A stretch of DNA of 64,000 nucleotides from Chenopodium formosanum (GCA_024500155.1 CM044880.1:13784879-13848878); one strand, 5' to 3'; numbered from the stretch's first letter, positions 34,055-46,573 are shown. Notes: generated from the sequence alone by a model not told the origin. Numbers and translations: made by a program.

Positions 34055-37000
34055 ATGGAGTTTGACATGAATTTGTTCCAATTCCAAAGTCCCATGTTTT
34101 GGCGACAATGTTCGATTTTTGCGCATTCATTCTTATTGATTGGTCTACTAGTATCATGGGTGTGCAAAGTGGTAAAAAGTGGTCATATCATTATCAACCG
34201 TCACCCGGAAGACAAGAACAAGGACAAGAGAGTTTACTTATTATGGTCTTCTGTAGCTCTTTTTGGGTACAACCTAGTCATTGTGTTGTTCTGCTTGCAT
34301 TATTATTACTTCAATACTGATCACGACCATGTTGCTAGGGTGAGGTTGATCCTTTTCGACTTCACGGTAAGGGCACTTGCTTGGTTTCTTGTGGTTATTT
34401 ACTTGCAATGTAACAAAACTATCTTAGAGTTTCCCTTACTTGTCACAATTTGGTGGGGGTTTAACCTTGTCGTTTCTATTTATTGCCTTGTAACACAACT
34501 CCGATATGTTAACTTTGTTGTGTTAGTGTTGGATATCCTATACAATGTGTAGGAGTTTTGTTTTTGTTTTTCTTTTGCTGGAATTCGAATTCTGTTGGCG
34601 ATGAGGGTGGCCTTCAGCAGTCCCTTTTAGCTTCAGATGGTCCAGACAATAGAGTTGATGTTAGTGATTCTAGCCAGGCCATTAGTCCTTATTCAAAGGC
34701 TGGCCTCCTTAGTAATGTCACCTTCTATTGGGTGGGTTCTTTAATATCCAAGGGTTATCATAAAACAACTCTCGACCTTGATGACATACCTCCTCTTTCG
34801 CGGGATGATGATGCTAGTGAATCCTATATGACCTTTTGTAAGTGTTTGGAGCATGCTAAAGGTGATTCAGTTGCTAACAAGGTCACAAGTATGCAGCTTG
34901 CTAAATCCGTTATCTTCATGTCATGGCCTATCATATTGTGGACATTCATTCTTTCTCTGCTAAACACAATGGCCATGTATGTTGGGCCTTACCTTATTGA
35001 CTCCTTTGTTCAGTACCTTAGTGGGATGAAGGTATCAAGAATCGTGGATATGTTCTAATTTCTGCATTCGTGGTTGCAAAGCTTGTGGAATGTGTTACTG
35101 CTAAGCATTTTGAATTTAAGGTTGTGATAGTTACACTCAGGACAAGAGCTGCCCTTGTTCAGAGCATCTATAGCAAGGCCTTGACACTCTCCTGCACATC
35201 AAATGAAGAAGGCCGCACAACTGGTGAGATGATTAATATAATGTCAGTTGATGCAGAAAGAGTTGGCCACTTTGGTGCCTACATACACAATCCATTGTTA
35301 ATCATGTTGCAACTTGCATTGGCCTTATCAATCTTGTATACAACTCTTGGGCTTGCCTCAATTGCGGCATTTGTTGCAACCGTGCTTGTGATGCTGGCAT
35401 ACTATCCTGTTTCTAAGTTGTTCAGCAAGTATTACAAAAGTTTAAAGCAATCCAGGGACCAAAGAATGAAGGTTACAGCTGAGATACTAAAGAACATTAG
35501 AATTCTGAAGCTTCAAGCTTGGGATATGAATTTCTTATCCAAAATTTATGACTTGAGAAATGTTGAGAATGAATGGTTGAAAAAGACTGTTAGTTCTTTG
35601 GCATTAACGGTTTTTGTATTCTGGATTTCCCCAACATTTGTGTCTGTGATCACTTTCAGCACTTGCATGCTCATCGGTGTCCCTCTAGAATCTAGGAAAG
35701 TCTTGTCTGCTATTGCAACATTCAAAATGCTTCAAAGTGCCATCATAGAGCTACCAAACCTAATCTCTACTATAACTCAAACAAGAGTTTCTTTATTGAG
35801 AATTGCTTCATTCCTCTCCCTTAATGAGTTAAGTGTTGATGCTGTGGTGAAGCTTCCTGCATCTAGGATTGATAATCAGGTAGTTGTCGAGATTAGTAGA
35901 GGAAATTTTACCTGGGATCACTTAGCTCCACATCCTACATTGAAGGATATCAACATCAAAGTTGAGCGAGGAACGAGGATAGCAATTTGTGGTACGGTTG
36001 GTTTTGGTAAATCAACCTTGCTATCATGCATACTTGGGGAAGTGCCAAAGGTCTCTGGTGTCTTAAGCTTAGGGGGGTCCACTGCTTATGTTCCTCAAAG
36101 TGCTTGGATACAAAGTGGAAGTATAGTCGATAATATCTTGTTTGGCAAAGAAATGCATGTAGAGAAATACAACAAGGTCCTAAAGGCATGCTCCTTGAGA
36201 AAGGATCTCGAGGTCTTGCCCTTTGGAGATCAAACAGTCATTGGTGAGAGAGGTATTAATTTGAGTGGTGGACAGAAGCAAAGGATACAAATTGCACGAG
36301 CAATATACCATGATGCTGAAATTTATCTTTTAGATGATCCGTTCAGTGCAGTTGATGCTCACACTGGAACTCATCTCTTTAAGGTAAGACTATGAGTCTT
36401 TTGATATGAGGCTACTAATATATTTATGTGTATGTGCCTGGCCCGTCTGAATGTCTATATCTTGAATGTTAAATAATGATTGCATCTCACTACCAATATT
36501 GAAGAGTTTTCTGATAGTTACTGAAATGTAGTGTATACTTTTATTAGTTTATTAGTTAGTTATTTCATTACACCTTTGGTACAGGACTGCATTCTAGAGC
36601 TCTTAGAATCGAAAACAGTAATGTATGTCACCCACCAAGTGGAGTTCTTACGTGCTGCTGATATGATTCTGGTGAGTTTTGAACATCGAAAACAGTAATG
36701 TATGTCACATTTATATTGCAAGTATGTAATTTAACAATTTACCAATGTTATAATGAATGCCTCGTCTAAAAGGTCATGAAAGAAGGGAGTATACAGCAAG
36801 CTGGAACTTACAAGGATATTCTAAATTCAAGCACAGATCTAAGGGAACTTGTGGCAGCTCATGAACAAGCCTTATCTACTACACTTGATTCAATAGGGAC
36901 TTGGTCAAACATAGCTAGTGTAATTGAGGATAACACTGATGAAAAAGCACCGAAAGAGGAGACTGATGATAGTGATGCTGATGAAGAACCAAAAGGACAA

Positions 37001-39413
37001 CTCGTGCAAGAAGAAGAGAGAGAGAAAGGAAGAGTTAAAGCAAACTTGTACTAGAAGTTTATCACAACAGCATACAGGGGAGGTTTAGTTCCCATCATAT
37101 TAGTGTCTCAAATTCTTTTCCAGCTTCTCCAAATCTCAAGTAATTATTGGATGGCTTGGGCAACTCAAGATGCCAAACATGTTGCTGATGGCTATACTAT
37201 ACTGACTGTGTACGTTGCATTGGGGGTTGGATGTTGTTTTTGTATCCTAGTGAGATCATGGCTTCATGTGTTAGCTGGGTACAAGACGGCATCTTCACTC
37301 TTCTACAAGATGCATTCCTGCATTCCTCACTATTTCGTGTTCCAATGTCTTTTTTTGATGCAACCCCCAGTGGGAGAATTTTAAGCAGGGTATGATTTCT
37401 AATATTATTCCTGGGCCACTTGTTTAATGTGAGATATTTGCATTGAAACCTGCTTCAAGTGTCTTTGCATGCCATGGGGTAATATTTTGTGGCAGACAAT
37501 TATACACTAGTACATGATTTACCTATACAAAAATAAAATCGTTTATTCAGTCATGTAATACAAGTACTTGTTTCAGGTGTCAACAGATCAAGCCTCTTTG
37601 GATACAGGTACCCCAAATAGAGTTGGTGGCTTTGCGTTCTCATTGATCTCACTTTTGGCGGTTATTGGGGTAATGTCACTGGTTGTATGGCAGGTTTACA
37701 TGATTTTCATACGTTGTCTCTCTGTGGTACCAGATGAATACAATGGCTTAAACAATTAAATCACTACTCCATTCTTTCATCAGATCACCTTATTTTATCT
37801 TTTAAATTTTATTCTTCAGAAATTTTATATAACTTCAGCAAGAGAACTATCCCGGTTGGTTGGAGTAAATAAAGCTCCAGTTATTCAACATTTCTCTGAG
37901 AGTATATCTGGAATTGCTGTTATCAGGAGCTTTGGTCGAGAGTCTAGATTCTGTGAAACGAGCACAAGTCTAATTAATGATTCTGCGAGGCTAACTTTCT
38001 ACAATGCTGCTTCAACCCAATGGCTTAACTTACGCCTAGACATGTTGTCTTCGCTTATCTTTGCTTGCACTCTAATTTTCTTGATCTCTATTCCTGTGGG
38101 ATCAATAGATCCAAGTATGAAGTCTTATTGATTCTTTGCATTATTCGTGTTTCTATATTCTATATGCAAGTCTGACTGATTCGATCTGTTTTCCTTTCTC
38201 TTCTGATTCAAGTCATTGATGGGTTAGCTGTGGCATATGCACTCAATCTGAATGAGCTACAAAATCGTGTAATCTCAAATTTTTCTACAATGGAGAGTTC
38301 GATGATTTCAGTTGAGAGAATCCTTCAGTATACAAGCATTACAAGTGAGGCCTCTCTAGTTTTACAAAATAAAAGGCCCGACCAATCTTGGCCGTCTTGT
38401 GGAGAGGTTCATGTGGAAGATCTTCAGGTATTTTTCACTCTCATGTATTCTCAAAGACAAATGATGATATATTCACATTAACAGTTTGACACGCACGGTA
38501 TATGTATACATAACAGGTTCGTTATGCTCCACAATTGCCACTTGTACTGCGAGGACTAACATGCATTTTCCAAGGAGGAAAGACGACTGGGATCGTAGGC
38601 AGAACAGGTTGCGGCAAATCAACCCTGATACAGGCTCTCTTCCGCATTGTAGAACTTGCGGCTGGGAAGATAGTTATTGATGGAATTGACATTTCGTCCA
38701 TTGGATTGCATGATTTACGGTCTAGATTAAGCATAATCCCCCAAGACCCTACTATGTTTCAAGGAACTCTTCGAAGCAACTTAGACCCACTAGAAGAGTA
38801 TAAAGATGAGCACATCTGGGAGGTATACTTAATTTCCGTGTTACATATGCGCGCTCATATAAAATGAGCACACTGATCTATCATGATTTTTCTTTGTGTT
38901 AGGCCCTTGATAAGTGTCAGCTTGGAGATGAAGTTAGAAACAGGGAATCGAATCTTGATTCACCTGGTACATATTGCTTAACTTGACCTCTTTTTCTTTC
39001 ACTTTTTTCCGTAATTGATTTTATAGTTGACGTTGATATCAGTAAGTGAGAATGGAGAAAACTGGAGTGTTGGCCAAAGACAACTTATTTGTCTTGGGCA
39101 TGTACTCCTTAAGCGAAGCACAGTGTTGGTGCTTGATGAAGCAACTGCTTCAGTGGATACTGCAACTGATAATCTCATCCAGCAAACCTTGAAAGAACAC
39201 TTCTCTGATTCAACATTAATTGTAGTTGCACATCGGATTACTTCTGTAATCAATAGTGATCAAGTGATTGTCTTAAACGATGGAGTTGTCGAGGAATGTG
39301 ACAGACCTTCAAGGTTGCTACTAAATCATTCCTCGTCATTTTCGAAGCTTGTCAATGAGTATACAACAAGATCAAAGTCAAAGAAATTGGATACAAGAAT
39401 AACAAAGCCATAA
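34055..39413 (+). pseudogene. ABCC-type (MRP-like) ABC transporter, multiply disabled
   Basis: Full-length plant ABCC architecture, closest by memory to AtABCC3-type vacuolar/plasma-membrane transporters: TMD0, TMD1, NBD1 (Walker A GTVGFGKST, signature LSGGQKQR, Walker B YLLDD), TMD2, NBD2 (Walker A GRTGCGKST, VGQRQL, LVLDEA, VVAHRI). Exons: 34055-36383, 36585-36671, 36773-37389, 37577-37733, 37820-38114, 38213-38427, 38517-38822, 38903-38966, 39043-39413. Lesions: about 1 nt missing near 34550 (after LDILYNV); about 1 nt missing near 35035 (before RGYVLISAF); TGG-to-TAG stop at 37052-37054; 8-bp tandem duplication GCATTCCT at 37312-37327; 2 nt missing near 37711 (after MIFI); and AT in place of the GT donor after 37733. 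Away from these the frame and motifs are excellent, so inactivation is recent. No working transporter can be read from it. Confidence 0.9.
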
Positions 39414-40470
39414 ACATTATAGTATTGGCTCTTAATATTTTTTACATTTTGTATTTAGCAGCTAAAATACTTAAGTTGAATTTGCATGTAACCCTTGTCC
39501 AGAACTCAACAGCGTGTGCAATGTTGCGACATTTGTGATTGAATAAGATGCAATTTTTCCAGAAATGAAATATTAGTGATTTAGGAGTAAGTTACCCACT
39601 ACCAGGTATGGGATAAGGCGAGCCCATACCTACAAGAATAACAAAGCCATAAACATTATAGTATTGGCTCTTAATATTTTTTACATTTTGTATTTAGCAG
39701 TTAAAATACTTAAGTTGAATTTGCATGTAACCCTTGTCCAGAACTCAACAGCGTATGCAATGTTGCGACATTTGTTTTTTTTTTTTTTTTTTGAAAGAAG
39801 TCCTAAATGACATTAAATTTCATTAATAATAGTCATACGACATCTACAATTGACAATTAACGATAATGAAAACGAATTTAGCAAAATCAAACAAGAATTA
39901 ATCGAGGAAGGGCTAAGAATCCAAATACATAAGTATAACAATTCGGCACATTCTCGGTTCGTTGTCTCATACAACTTTTTGAGTGGGTCCGTCGCCGCTT
40001 CGCAATTTTGTGAGAAAGAAAATTCTTGTGGTGATTCCGTAACCCGAATTCGAGCCATAATCAATAGTAGCCCCGCACAACCAGAGACCAAATTAAACAC
40101 AAATAAAACCTTGTCTTTCGAAGGAGTCCGAAAAACCTTGTCTTTCGAAGGAGATCGAAAAAACCTTGTCTTTCGAAGGAGATAAACCCTTTCTTTCGAG
40201 GGAGACATTATTGTAACCTAGAACAAATTAAAAAACTCGAAAGAAAATAAAATTTGGGGCTTTCCACCGGTGAAATCCGATGGAAGCCCCTTCAAAATTG
40301 ACAATGAAGGCTAAAGTTTAGGAGAGAGAAGAGAGAGAGGAGGCTAGGGTTTTTTTAATAATGTTGCGACATTTGTGATTGAATAAGATGCAATTTTTCA
40401 AGAAATGAAATATTAGTGATTTAGGAGTAAGTTACCCACTACCAGGTATGGGATAAGGCCAGCCCATACC
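39392..40470. repeat. 239-bp tandem duplication at the ABCC 3' end, second copy interrupted
   Basis: Copy 1 is 39392-39630. Copy 2 is 39631-39775 plus 40377-40470 (145 + 94 = 239). The unit includes the last 22 nt of the ABCC coding sequence with its stop, and ends 46 bp into the MULE-like element. The interruption is the retroposon at 39776-40359 plus one copy of its target duplication. Confidence 0.85.
39776..40359 (-). mobile_element. Poly(A) retroposon, unclassified, minus strand
   Basis: 584 bp flanked by the 17-bp duplication AATGTTGCGACATTTGT (39759-39775, 40360-40376). It begins on the plus strand with a run of about 17 T, i.e. a minus-strand poly(A) tail. The minus-strand 5' end is AAACCCTAGCC with a CTCTCT leader, like a plant mRNA or LINE 5' end. 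An open minus-strand frame (40208-39813) contains three repeats of SPSKDKV-like units but matches nothing I recognise. Processed pseudogene or LINE-mobilised non-autonomous element. Confidence 0.8.
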
Positions 40471-41136
40471 ATAATAAAAAATGATTTTTTCTATTTTTTA
40501 AAAGCTAAAAAGAATTCAAATAAGTAAAAGTGATAGTAGGGGGGTAAAAGCCAGAACCCGCTAAAAAACATTAAAATCGCTCCAAAGGTTTTGTGAAGGC
40601 CGGAAAACCGCTAAACTCTATTGCAAAAAATCCGAGTATATCTAGCTTCGCATCCTGTCAATTGTAATAAGAAGAGGCGGTCTGTCAAGAGGTGTAGTTC
40701 TCCCATAAAATCTGACGTCTTCTTTATCAGGTGAATTGTAGCTACTACTTTGGTCGAAATCCAAAAACACGTAACTACCTCCGGGAAAAATAACTGGAAA
40801 CCATCCAAAAAAACATAACCCAAATACGAGAGACACAAACTTATGGCTCTCGTCATTAAAAATGGTGAGTTCTACGCTGAAAAACGTCTGAGTTTGGTCG
40901 AAATTGACGATGGTACTTGTTTGTCGGTACTCGGTTATTATTAATTTCTATGTTGTTATTATTGATTTGCATACTGTTATTTTGAATTTGTATACTGTTA
41001 TTATAGTGTTGAATACTGTAATTGAGAGGAGAGAGACTACATTGTTACAGCATGGGGTAAATAATACGTGAAATTACATTTTTGCCCCCGATATGGGCCC
41101 AACAAACTCATACCTGGTAGTGGTCTATTACTACTC
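40425..41136. mobile_element. Mutator-type non-autonomous element
   Basis: 712 bp flanked by AGTGATTTAG (40415-40424, 41137-41146), a 9-10 bp duplication as in MULEs. Ends GAGTAAGTTACCCACTACCA and, reverse-complemented, GAGTAGTAATAGACCACTAC share the CCACTACCAGGTATG block. No transposase. The interior at 40640-40850 has two overlapping minus-strand frames, one of ordinary protein-like composition, so a captured fragment is possible. Confidence 0.75.
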
Positions 41137-41214
41137 AGTGATTTAGTGGTATTTGTGTTTGTGCATTCCCTCGGTTTTTGATACAGTTTAACAAAACTCG
41201 AGTTACTCTGTCTG

Positions 41215-42660
41215 CATAAAGGTGAGGTCATTCTTAGGCTCGGTCGATAAAGGTGAGGTCAAGTCGGGTCGAGTTGGGCCAGGTCTAATTACAAATTAAA
41301 CTTGAGTCATGCTAAACTGTTAGGTCCATATGAGTCAGAATTTAAATATGATATTTTTCGGGTAAGTTTCAGATCAGGTTAGTCGGGTTAGGTTTTAATA
41401 TGAATTCGGGTAAAAATTGAAATCTATGTTAGTTTTGAGTCGTAATAATATCAACGCGGGTCAATATAAGTTAGTTTAACGACCTGGATAAAATCTAATC
41501 ACGGGTCACTAAACAGATTACTATAATTCAGGTAAGTAGTAAGTTATGTTTGGTGTTTATTATTAAAACTTAATTAAGTTGAGTGTTATTTCAAGTTCAT
41601 ATCACTAACAGGTCGGGTCAAATCGGTTGTCGGTTAATATATATTCGTGTCGATAACAAGTTATAACAGGTTATAATCGATTTCAAGTTCTAAACTAGTC
41701 GGATACTAATTGGGTCCAAATCATAATCAAGTCGGGTCAAATCGGTTTTCGGTTATAATCAAGGTAATTACAGGTTCGGGTTCAGGTCATAAAGTACCAG
41801 GTCTATTAAGTTATCAGTTTTTGTTGGATTTGTTCGGTTCAGGTTCTATGTCACTGTTTTCACTTATTCTTTGGATACGAGTCGGATATAGATCATTGCC
41901 TATTCAAGTCGGTTTTTCGGACCGGAACAGATTTTGACAGCTCTAATCGAGACTAATCCAGTAAAGTACTCCGTAACATTTTACAAACCCGTACAAATGT
42001 ACAGTAGTAATAATAATCCTTGCAACGCACATGTGTAACTAGAATCAATAATAAAAATATAAAGAGGCAGATACAAAGCGCATGCAATCAGAATTTTTTA
42101 TGCTAAATTTACTACCAGTTACATTTATGTCTAAACTTGCTAATTCTAACCAATTACAAATTTACATTCATCTCTCATTTAAGCTAAGTGCTTAAACTTT
42201 TTCTTACTATCATGGCCCATATGTTTAGCCTAAACATGCTAAATTTTAATCAATTACTACTAATCTACTAATTTCACCATCAATTTCTTAGTTTTTAATG
42301 GGTCCACTTTTCAATTTGTTTGGATTAATTAGTCACCCAACATAGTTGGTTTATTCCATTTAGTCCCCCAACATTGCTAATTATTCTCTAAGAAGATAAT
42401 CACGTTTTTAGGGCAAAAAACAACTTCATTATCATTTTAAGCCCAAAAAATTTAAAAAGCTAACTAAGCATTAAAAGTAATAATAGACACAACTATTGCG
42501 GTGGGCAGTTGAACGATCAATTCAATTAAGGGAGGATCATTCAAGATTATTACTTTGTTAAAAGAGAATTAAAGTCATAATTTTTTCTAAGTGAAAATGA
42601 TATAGTAAAATTAAACTTTTTTTAAAGGTGGACCATAATAAACCCTTCAAAGATGCCAAA
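41215..42660. other. Degenerate repeat and MIF upstream region
   Basis: 41215-41945 is rich in decayed GGTCGGGTCAAATCGG-type motifs common in old plant transposons, with no clear ends. 41946-42660 is AT-rich with no gene seen and probably includes MIF regulatory DNA. Confidence 0.45.
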
Positions 42661-42668
42661 ATTTAGCC

Positions 42669-42676
42669 TATATATA
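42669..42676 (+). promoter_or_regulatory. TATA box of the MIF gene
   Basis: CCTATATATATGC, about 130 bp upstream of the ATG at 42806. Position and sequence fit a core promoter, but AT-rich surroundings make it uncertain. Confidence 0.45.
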
Positions 42677-42805
42677 TGCATTTTATGAATTTAATATAAA
42701 CATGATATATAAAAAAACAACCTAAACATTATTCTTCTAAGTACATAAACAAGTATATACCTTGTGTGATTTAGAGTCGGGTTAGTTTCAGATCGAGTAA
42801 TTAGG

Positions 42806-43102
42806 ATGAGGAAGAGGCAGGTGGTGATAAAGAGAGTTGTGGAAGACTCTAGAAACTCAACCAATTCCGCGGTTGCATATAGAAGTGTAAGGTACATGGA
42901 GTGCCAAAAGAACCATGCGGCTAATATTGGAGGGTATGCTTTAGATGGGTGTAGAGAGTTTATGGCTAGTGGAGACGAGGGCACGAATCTTGCGCTTGTT
43001 TGCGCCGCTTGTGGCTGTCATCGGAGCTTTCATCGTCAAGATGTTCAGACTGAGGTTGCTACCGAGAGTTCTTCATCACTATATTCATCAATTGGATCTT
43101 AA
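42806..43102 (+). CDS. MIF2: MINI ZINC FINGER (MIF2-like) protein
   Basis: 98 aa, one exon, TAA stop. MIFs are small plant proteins made of little more than the ZF-HD dimerisation domain. They heterodimerise with zinc-finger homeodomain factors and act as inhibitory or adaptor partners in hormone response and floral meristem termination. The domain spans about residues 28-82: RYMECQKNHAANIGGYALDG, then CREFMASGDEGT and VCAACGCHRSFHR. All expected zinc ligands are present (C33, H37, C49, C66, C69, C71, H72, H76). No homeodomain follows, and the Ser-rich tail ends soon after, which separates MIF from ZHD proteins. The upstream basic MRKRQVVIKR start is typical, and no earlier in-frame ATG is evident. 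MIF2-like rather than MIF1/3 is a judgement from memory. No lesion. Confidence 0.93.
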   Translation: MRKRQVVIKRVVEDSRNSTNSAVAYRSVRYMECQKNHAANIGGYALDGCREFMASGDEGTNLALVCAACGCHRSFHRQDVQTEVATESSSSLYSSIGS

Positions 43103-43673
43103 TTAAGCTACTCTTTAAGTTCATGTTTTAAGGAAAAAAAAAAAAACATATAAATGTATAAGTATAATATGTTTTGAAGGTATCTTGTTTTTAATAATTT
43201 ATGGGTGTATTTCTATATGATGGTTGAATTTGAGTTATATATTTATATCGTTAGTTTTGTCTTCTTATATTAATTTGATTATCCTTCACCAAGTTAAAAG
43301 AGCAAATATAGTCATGATTGTTTCATTAAATTCATATAGTTTGCACGAGTCATACAGAAATAAATTAAAAGCATGTGGTATATAGTTGTTTAAGAAAATA
43401 TTTTGGAGTATATATTTTACAATGTAGTTAAGCTTAGATCATTATTACTTTTTTATTATATTATTGCTACGTAATATAATTTGGTAGTAGATAGATGCTA
43501 AATAAATAATTCATTGATAAATAATAAGTTACATTTTTTTATTTTATTTTTTTTTTGAAACCAAAATAATAAGTTACATTTGAATAAGGGGCAAAAGAAA
43601 CAAAAAAATATGTAATAATAAATAAATTCCTAATTAAAAATTCTACTGATCAAGGAACTACATTAAAGATTGG

Positions 43674-43718
<45 letters not shown>

Positions 43719-44516
43719 TTTTGAGGAAAAATATTGGTTTACTTATTTTTTTTTTTTTTTTTGATGCAATGCTTTTTTAAAAAAATTATTCTAAAAATAA
43801 AATAAAATCATGCTTTAAAAACAACAAAATTATGAATGACACTTACAAGATTTATTATCTAATCAAAACATATTAAACCCATATTATTAATCTCAAATTA
43901 ATGGCATATATTATCAGTAAGGCTTAAGTGTATGTTTGAATGAATTAGTGGACTAAAGTATGTTAAAATCAAGTTTTTTTTATACCATGTATATATGTAA
44001 ATCAGTTGAATTATAAGAGTTTGTTGAACAAAGAGAGTATCACGTGGCACATAATAAACTTGCTCGAAAATGCAGTTTTAGTATACGTAGTATATTAATA
44101 CATTGTATGATAGATTTGAAATTTAAATCAACAGTTAGTTTTAACCTAATTGCATAGAGTGCACCCAAGCTTATATCAATGGCAACGCTATTTGCTTTGC
44201 CACGTATTATATCGATGTTTCTTGATAGAAGATGTGGTGCCATGCATGTCATATTATACTTACTATTGTTACACCTGCATAGAAAATTAAAATTTGTAAG
44301 TGTTTATATTTAAACTCTCATCATGACCTCATGCATTAATGTTAAATTAAACATCTACCACCACTCCAACACATCTTATAAAAAAGAGTTAATCGTGTTC
44401 ATAAATGGTTATGTAAAAAAGAGTTAATCGTCTTCATAAATAGTTAACATTTAATTTTTAGCTCATGCATAATTTAACAAAATAACAAAATTAATCTTAT
44501 GTCTTTAATTGATTTA
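43103..44516. other. AT-rich spacer
   Basis: MIF 3' flank, then AT-rich DNA with long T-runs (43679-43718, 43745-43762). No gene or bounded element recognised. Confidence 0.5.
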
Positions 44517-44712
44517 GGGCATGTTCGCATTTACTGAATTGAGTTGAACTTAACTGAACTAATTGGAGCTGAACTGTACTAATAGAGCTGAAATGAAAAT
44601 TTTATGAGAGAAGGAAATTAGGAACCGAGCTGAACTGAACTAAACTGAACTGAACTGATTAGAGCTGAACTGAACTGAACTTATCAGAAATTAAGTTGAA
44701 TTGAACAGGCCC
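44517..44712. mobile_element. Tourist-like MITE, ACTGA-pentamer family, copy 4
   Basis: 196 bp, TTA on both sides (44514-44516, 44713-44715). Ends GGGCATGTTCGCATTTACTG and GAATTGAACAGGCCC. ACTGA pentamers and core TTTTATGAGAGA inside. Confidence 0.85.
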
Positions 44713-44715
44713 TTA

Positions 44716-46480
44716 CTTAAACACATAGGCTTGCTATTTGAAACATGTGAGCCGAAAATGTATTGCAAATTTATTTTAAGATAATTTTGTTTCATGAAAT
44801 ATGTCTATTTTATTGGAATTTCTAATAATAACTGAAGAGCTAAATAAACTAATACCTTCTCCATTCCTTTATTGCAACATTGGGGGGGGTGTTTATTGAT
44901 AAGGAAAGAGAAAGAGAATAAACATATGCAAGTAGGAAAATGTTGTAATATTTGTTTAACCTTTTAAAATGGTAATTATTAACGTATATGTTTAACCGAG
45001 GAAATTTTAAATATAATTTTCAAAATAATGGATAATAATGTAGATGTTCAATACTCCTGTTTTCAATAAATTTTATGATTCTTTATAAAAATACCAATCT
45101 CTACTTTTCCGTATTTATATTTCACCTAGTTTATTATAGATTTTTATTTTCAAAATACATATTCCCTCTGTGTTTTAGTAATTGTTACAGATAGACTTTT
45201 TCACTATTCACATAATGGTTTTGACTTAATTGATTAATATATTAAAAAAAAAAAAAAAAAAAAACATATGTTATTGTATAATACATTGTTGGATTCAATA
45301 TAATGTATATATACTTTCATAAATATCACTTTTCCTATAATTTTACTAATATATAATTAGATAAATTAATGGTCAAAATTGTGTCTTGACATGCATGTTT
45401 GGTCAAAATGTAGCACTTATTTAAACACGTAGGGAGTACATTAACTTGAGGTCCTGAGGCATCACACAAGCTAAAAACTAGTTGTATAGTTGTATCTAGC
45501 TTATTGAACTCACTCAATGGCTTGAAGTTCAGATCAATTCTCACATCAAACTGTTGAAGTCATTCCTCTAAACTCTTGTCCTTTGATCTTCCTCTTACAC
45601 TTCCCATTTGTCAATTACTCCCTATTTACTAATTGATCCCTTTAAAATGGCATCAATTTTCTTTTTGGTTTAATTCATCCCTTTGAGCTTATCACAGTAC
45701 ATATTCATATGCATAACATTGATGACCATGATGAGGGACCATGCATGACGTTACTCTCACCCAAATAAACATCAATGTATATATTTATTCAAAAAAGATT
45801 TGTGATTAGCTTTCCGTCCTAAGCTATTCTTGCTAATGAGAGTATCACAATAGTTTTGTCTCGTTCCATAAAAGAGTGTTTACTCTGTCCAAAGAATATT
45901 CTTTGTAAAATCAGAACATATAAAATTTCTTTACACTACTTTTTCTATCTAATTCAAGAAAAAATTTGAAAAATGTAAGTAGATATAAGATAAATTTGGA
46001 TAAAGTAGGATAAAAGGGATGCTCCAGTTTCTCATAATGAGAAACTTTGTTTTTCACATGGTATTTTCGTAAATAAATCAACAGCTTTAATATGACTATT
46101 ATCCCGGCTATTATTCTATGATTTTTTATTTTTAATACTAGAAAATATCTTATAGAAACTCAATATACCTATCCTATGATTCTATGAACAAGTATTTAAA
46201 ACGATGGATAAGATGGGCAATTAGACAAATTTTCTTTAAATTGAGGTCCACAGATCAAATCTTGTTGGTTGTTATGGTGGAGTTACTTCATGGTTGTTCA
46301 ATAATAAAGTTGATTAGAGACCTAATATAAGTGAAAGGTTGAGCTAATAAGACTGCTAACTTAACTATCTTTTACTAATTAAAAGTTTGATTTAGGAAGT
46401 ATCATTTATGGTTGGCTTACTGTTTTACTTACTATTCATTATTAGCTTTACTATAGGGGGTGGATCCTACAAAAAAAAAA
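44716..46480. other. AT-rich spacer
   Basis: No gene recognised. Contains A-runs (45244-45264) and scattered decayed repeat sequence. Confidence 0.5.
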
Positions 46481-46494
46481 AAAAAAAAAAATTA

Positions 46495-46572
<78 letters not shown>

Positions 46573-46573
46573 A
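46481..46573. repeat. Compound A-run / AAT / AAAT microsatellite
   Basis: A20-type run, then (AAT)n, then (AAAT)n in direct succession. Confidence 0.9.

Noticed and set aside
34550..35069. Introns to explain frame changes in ABCC exon 1
   Set aside because: No GT-AG pair with enough length lies at either shift, and the protein continues without missing residues; single-base losses fit better.
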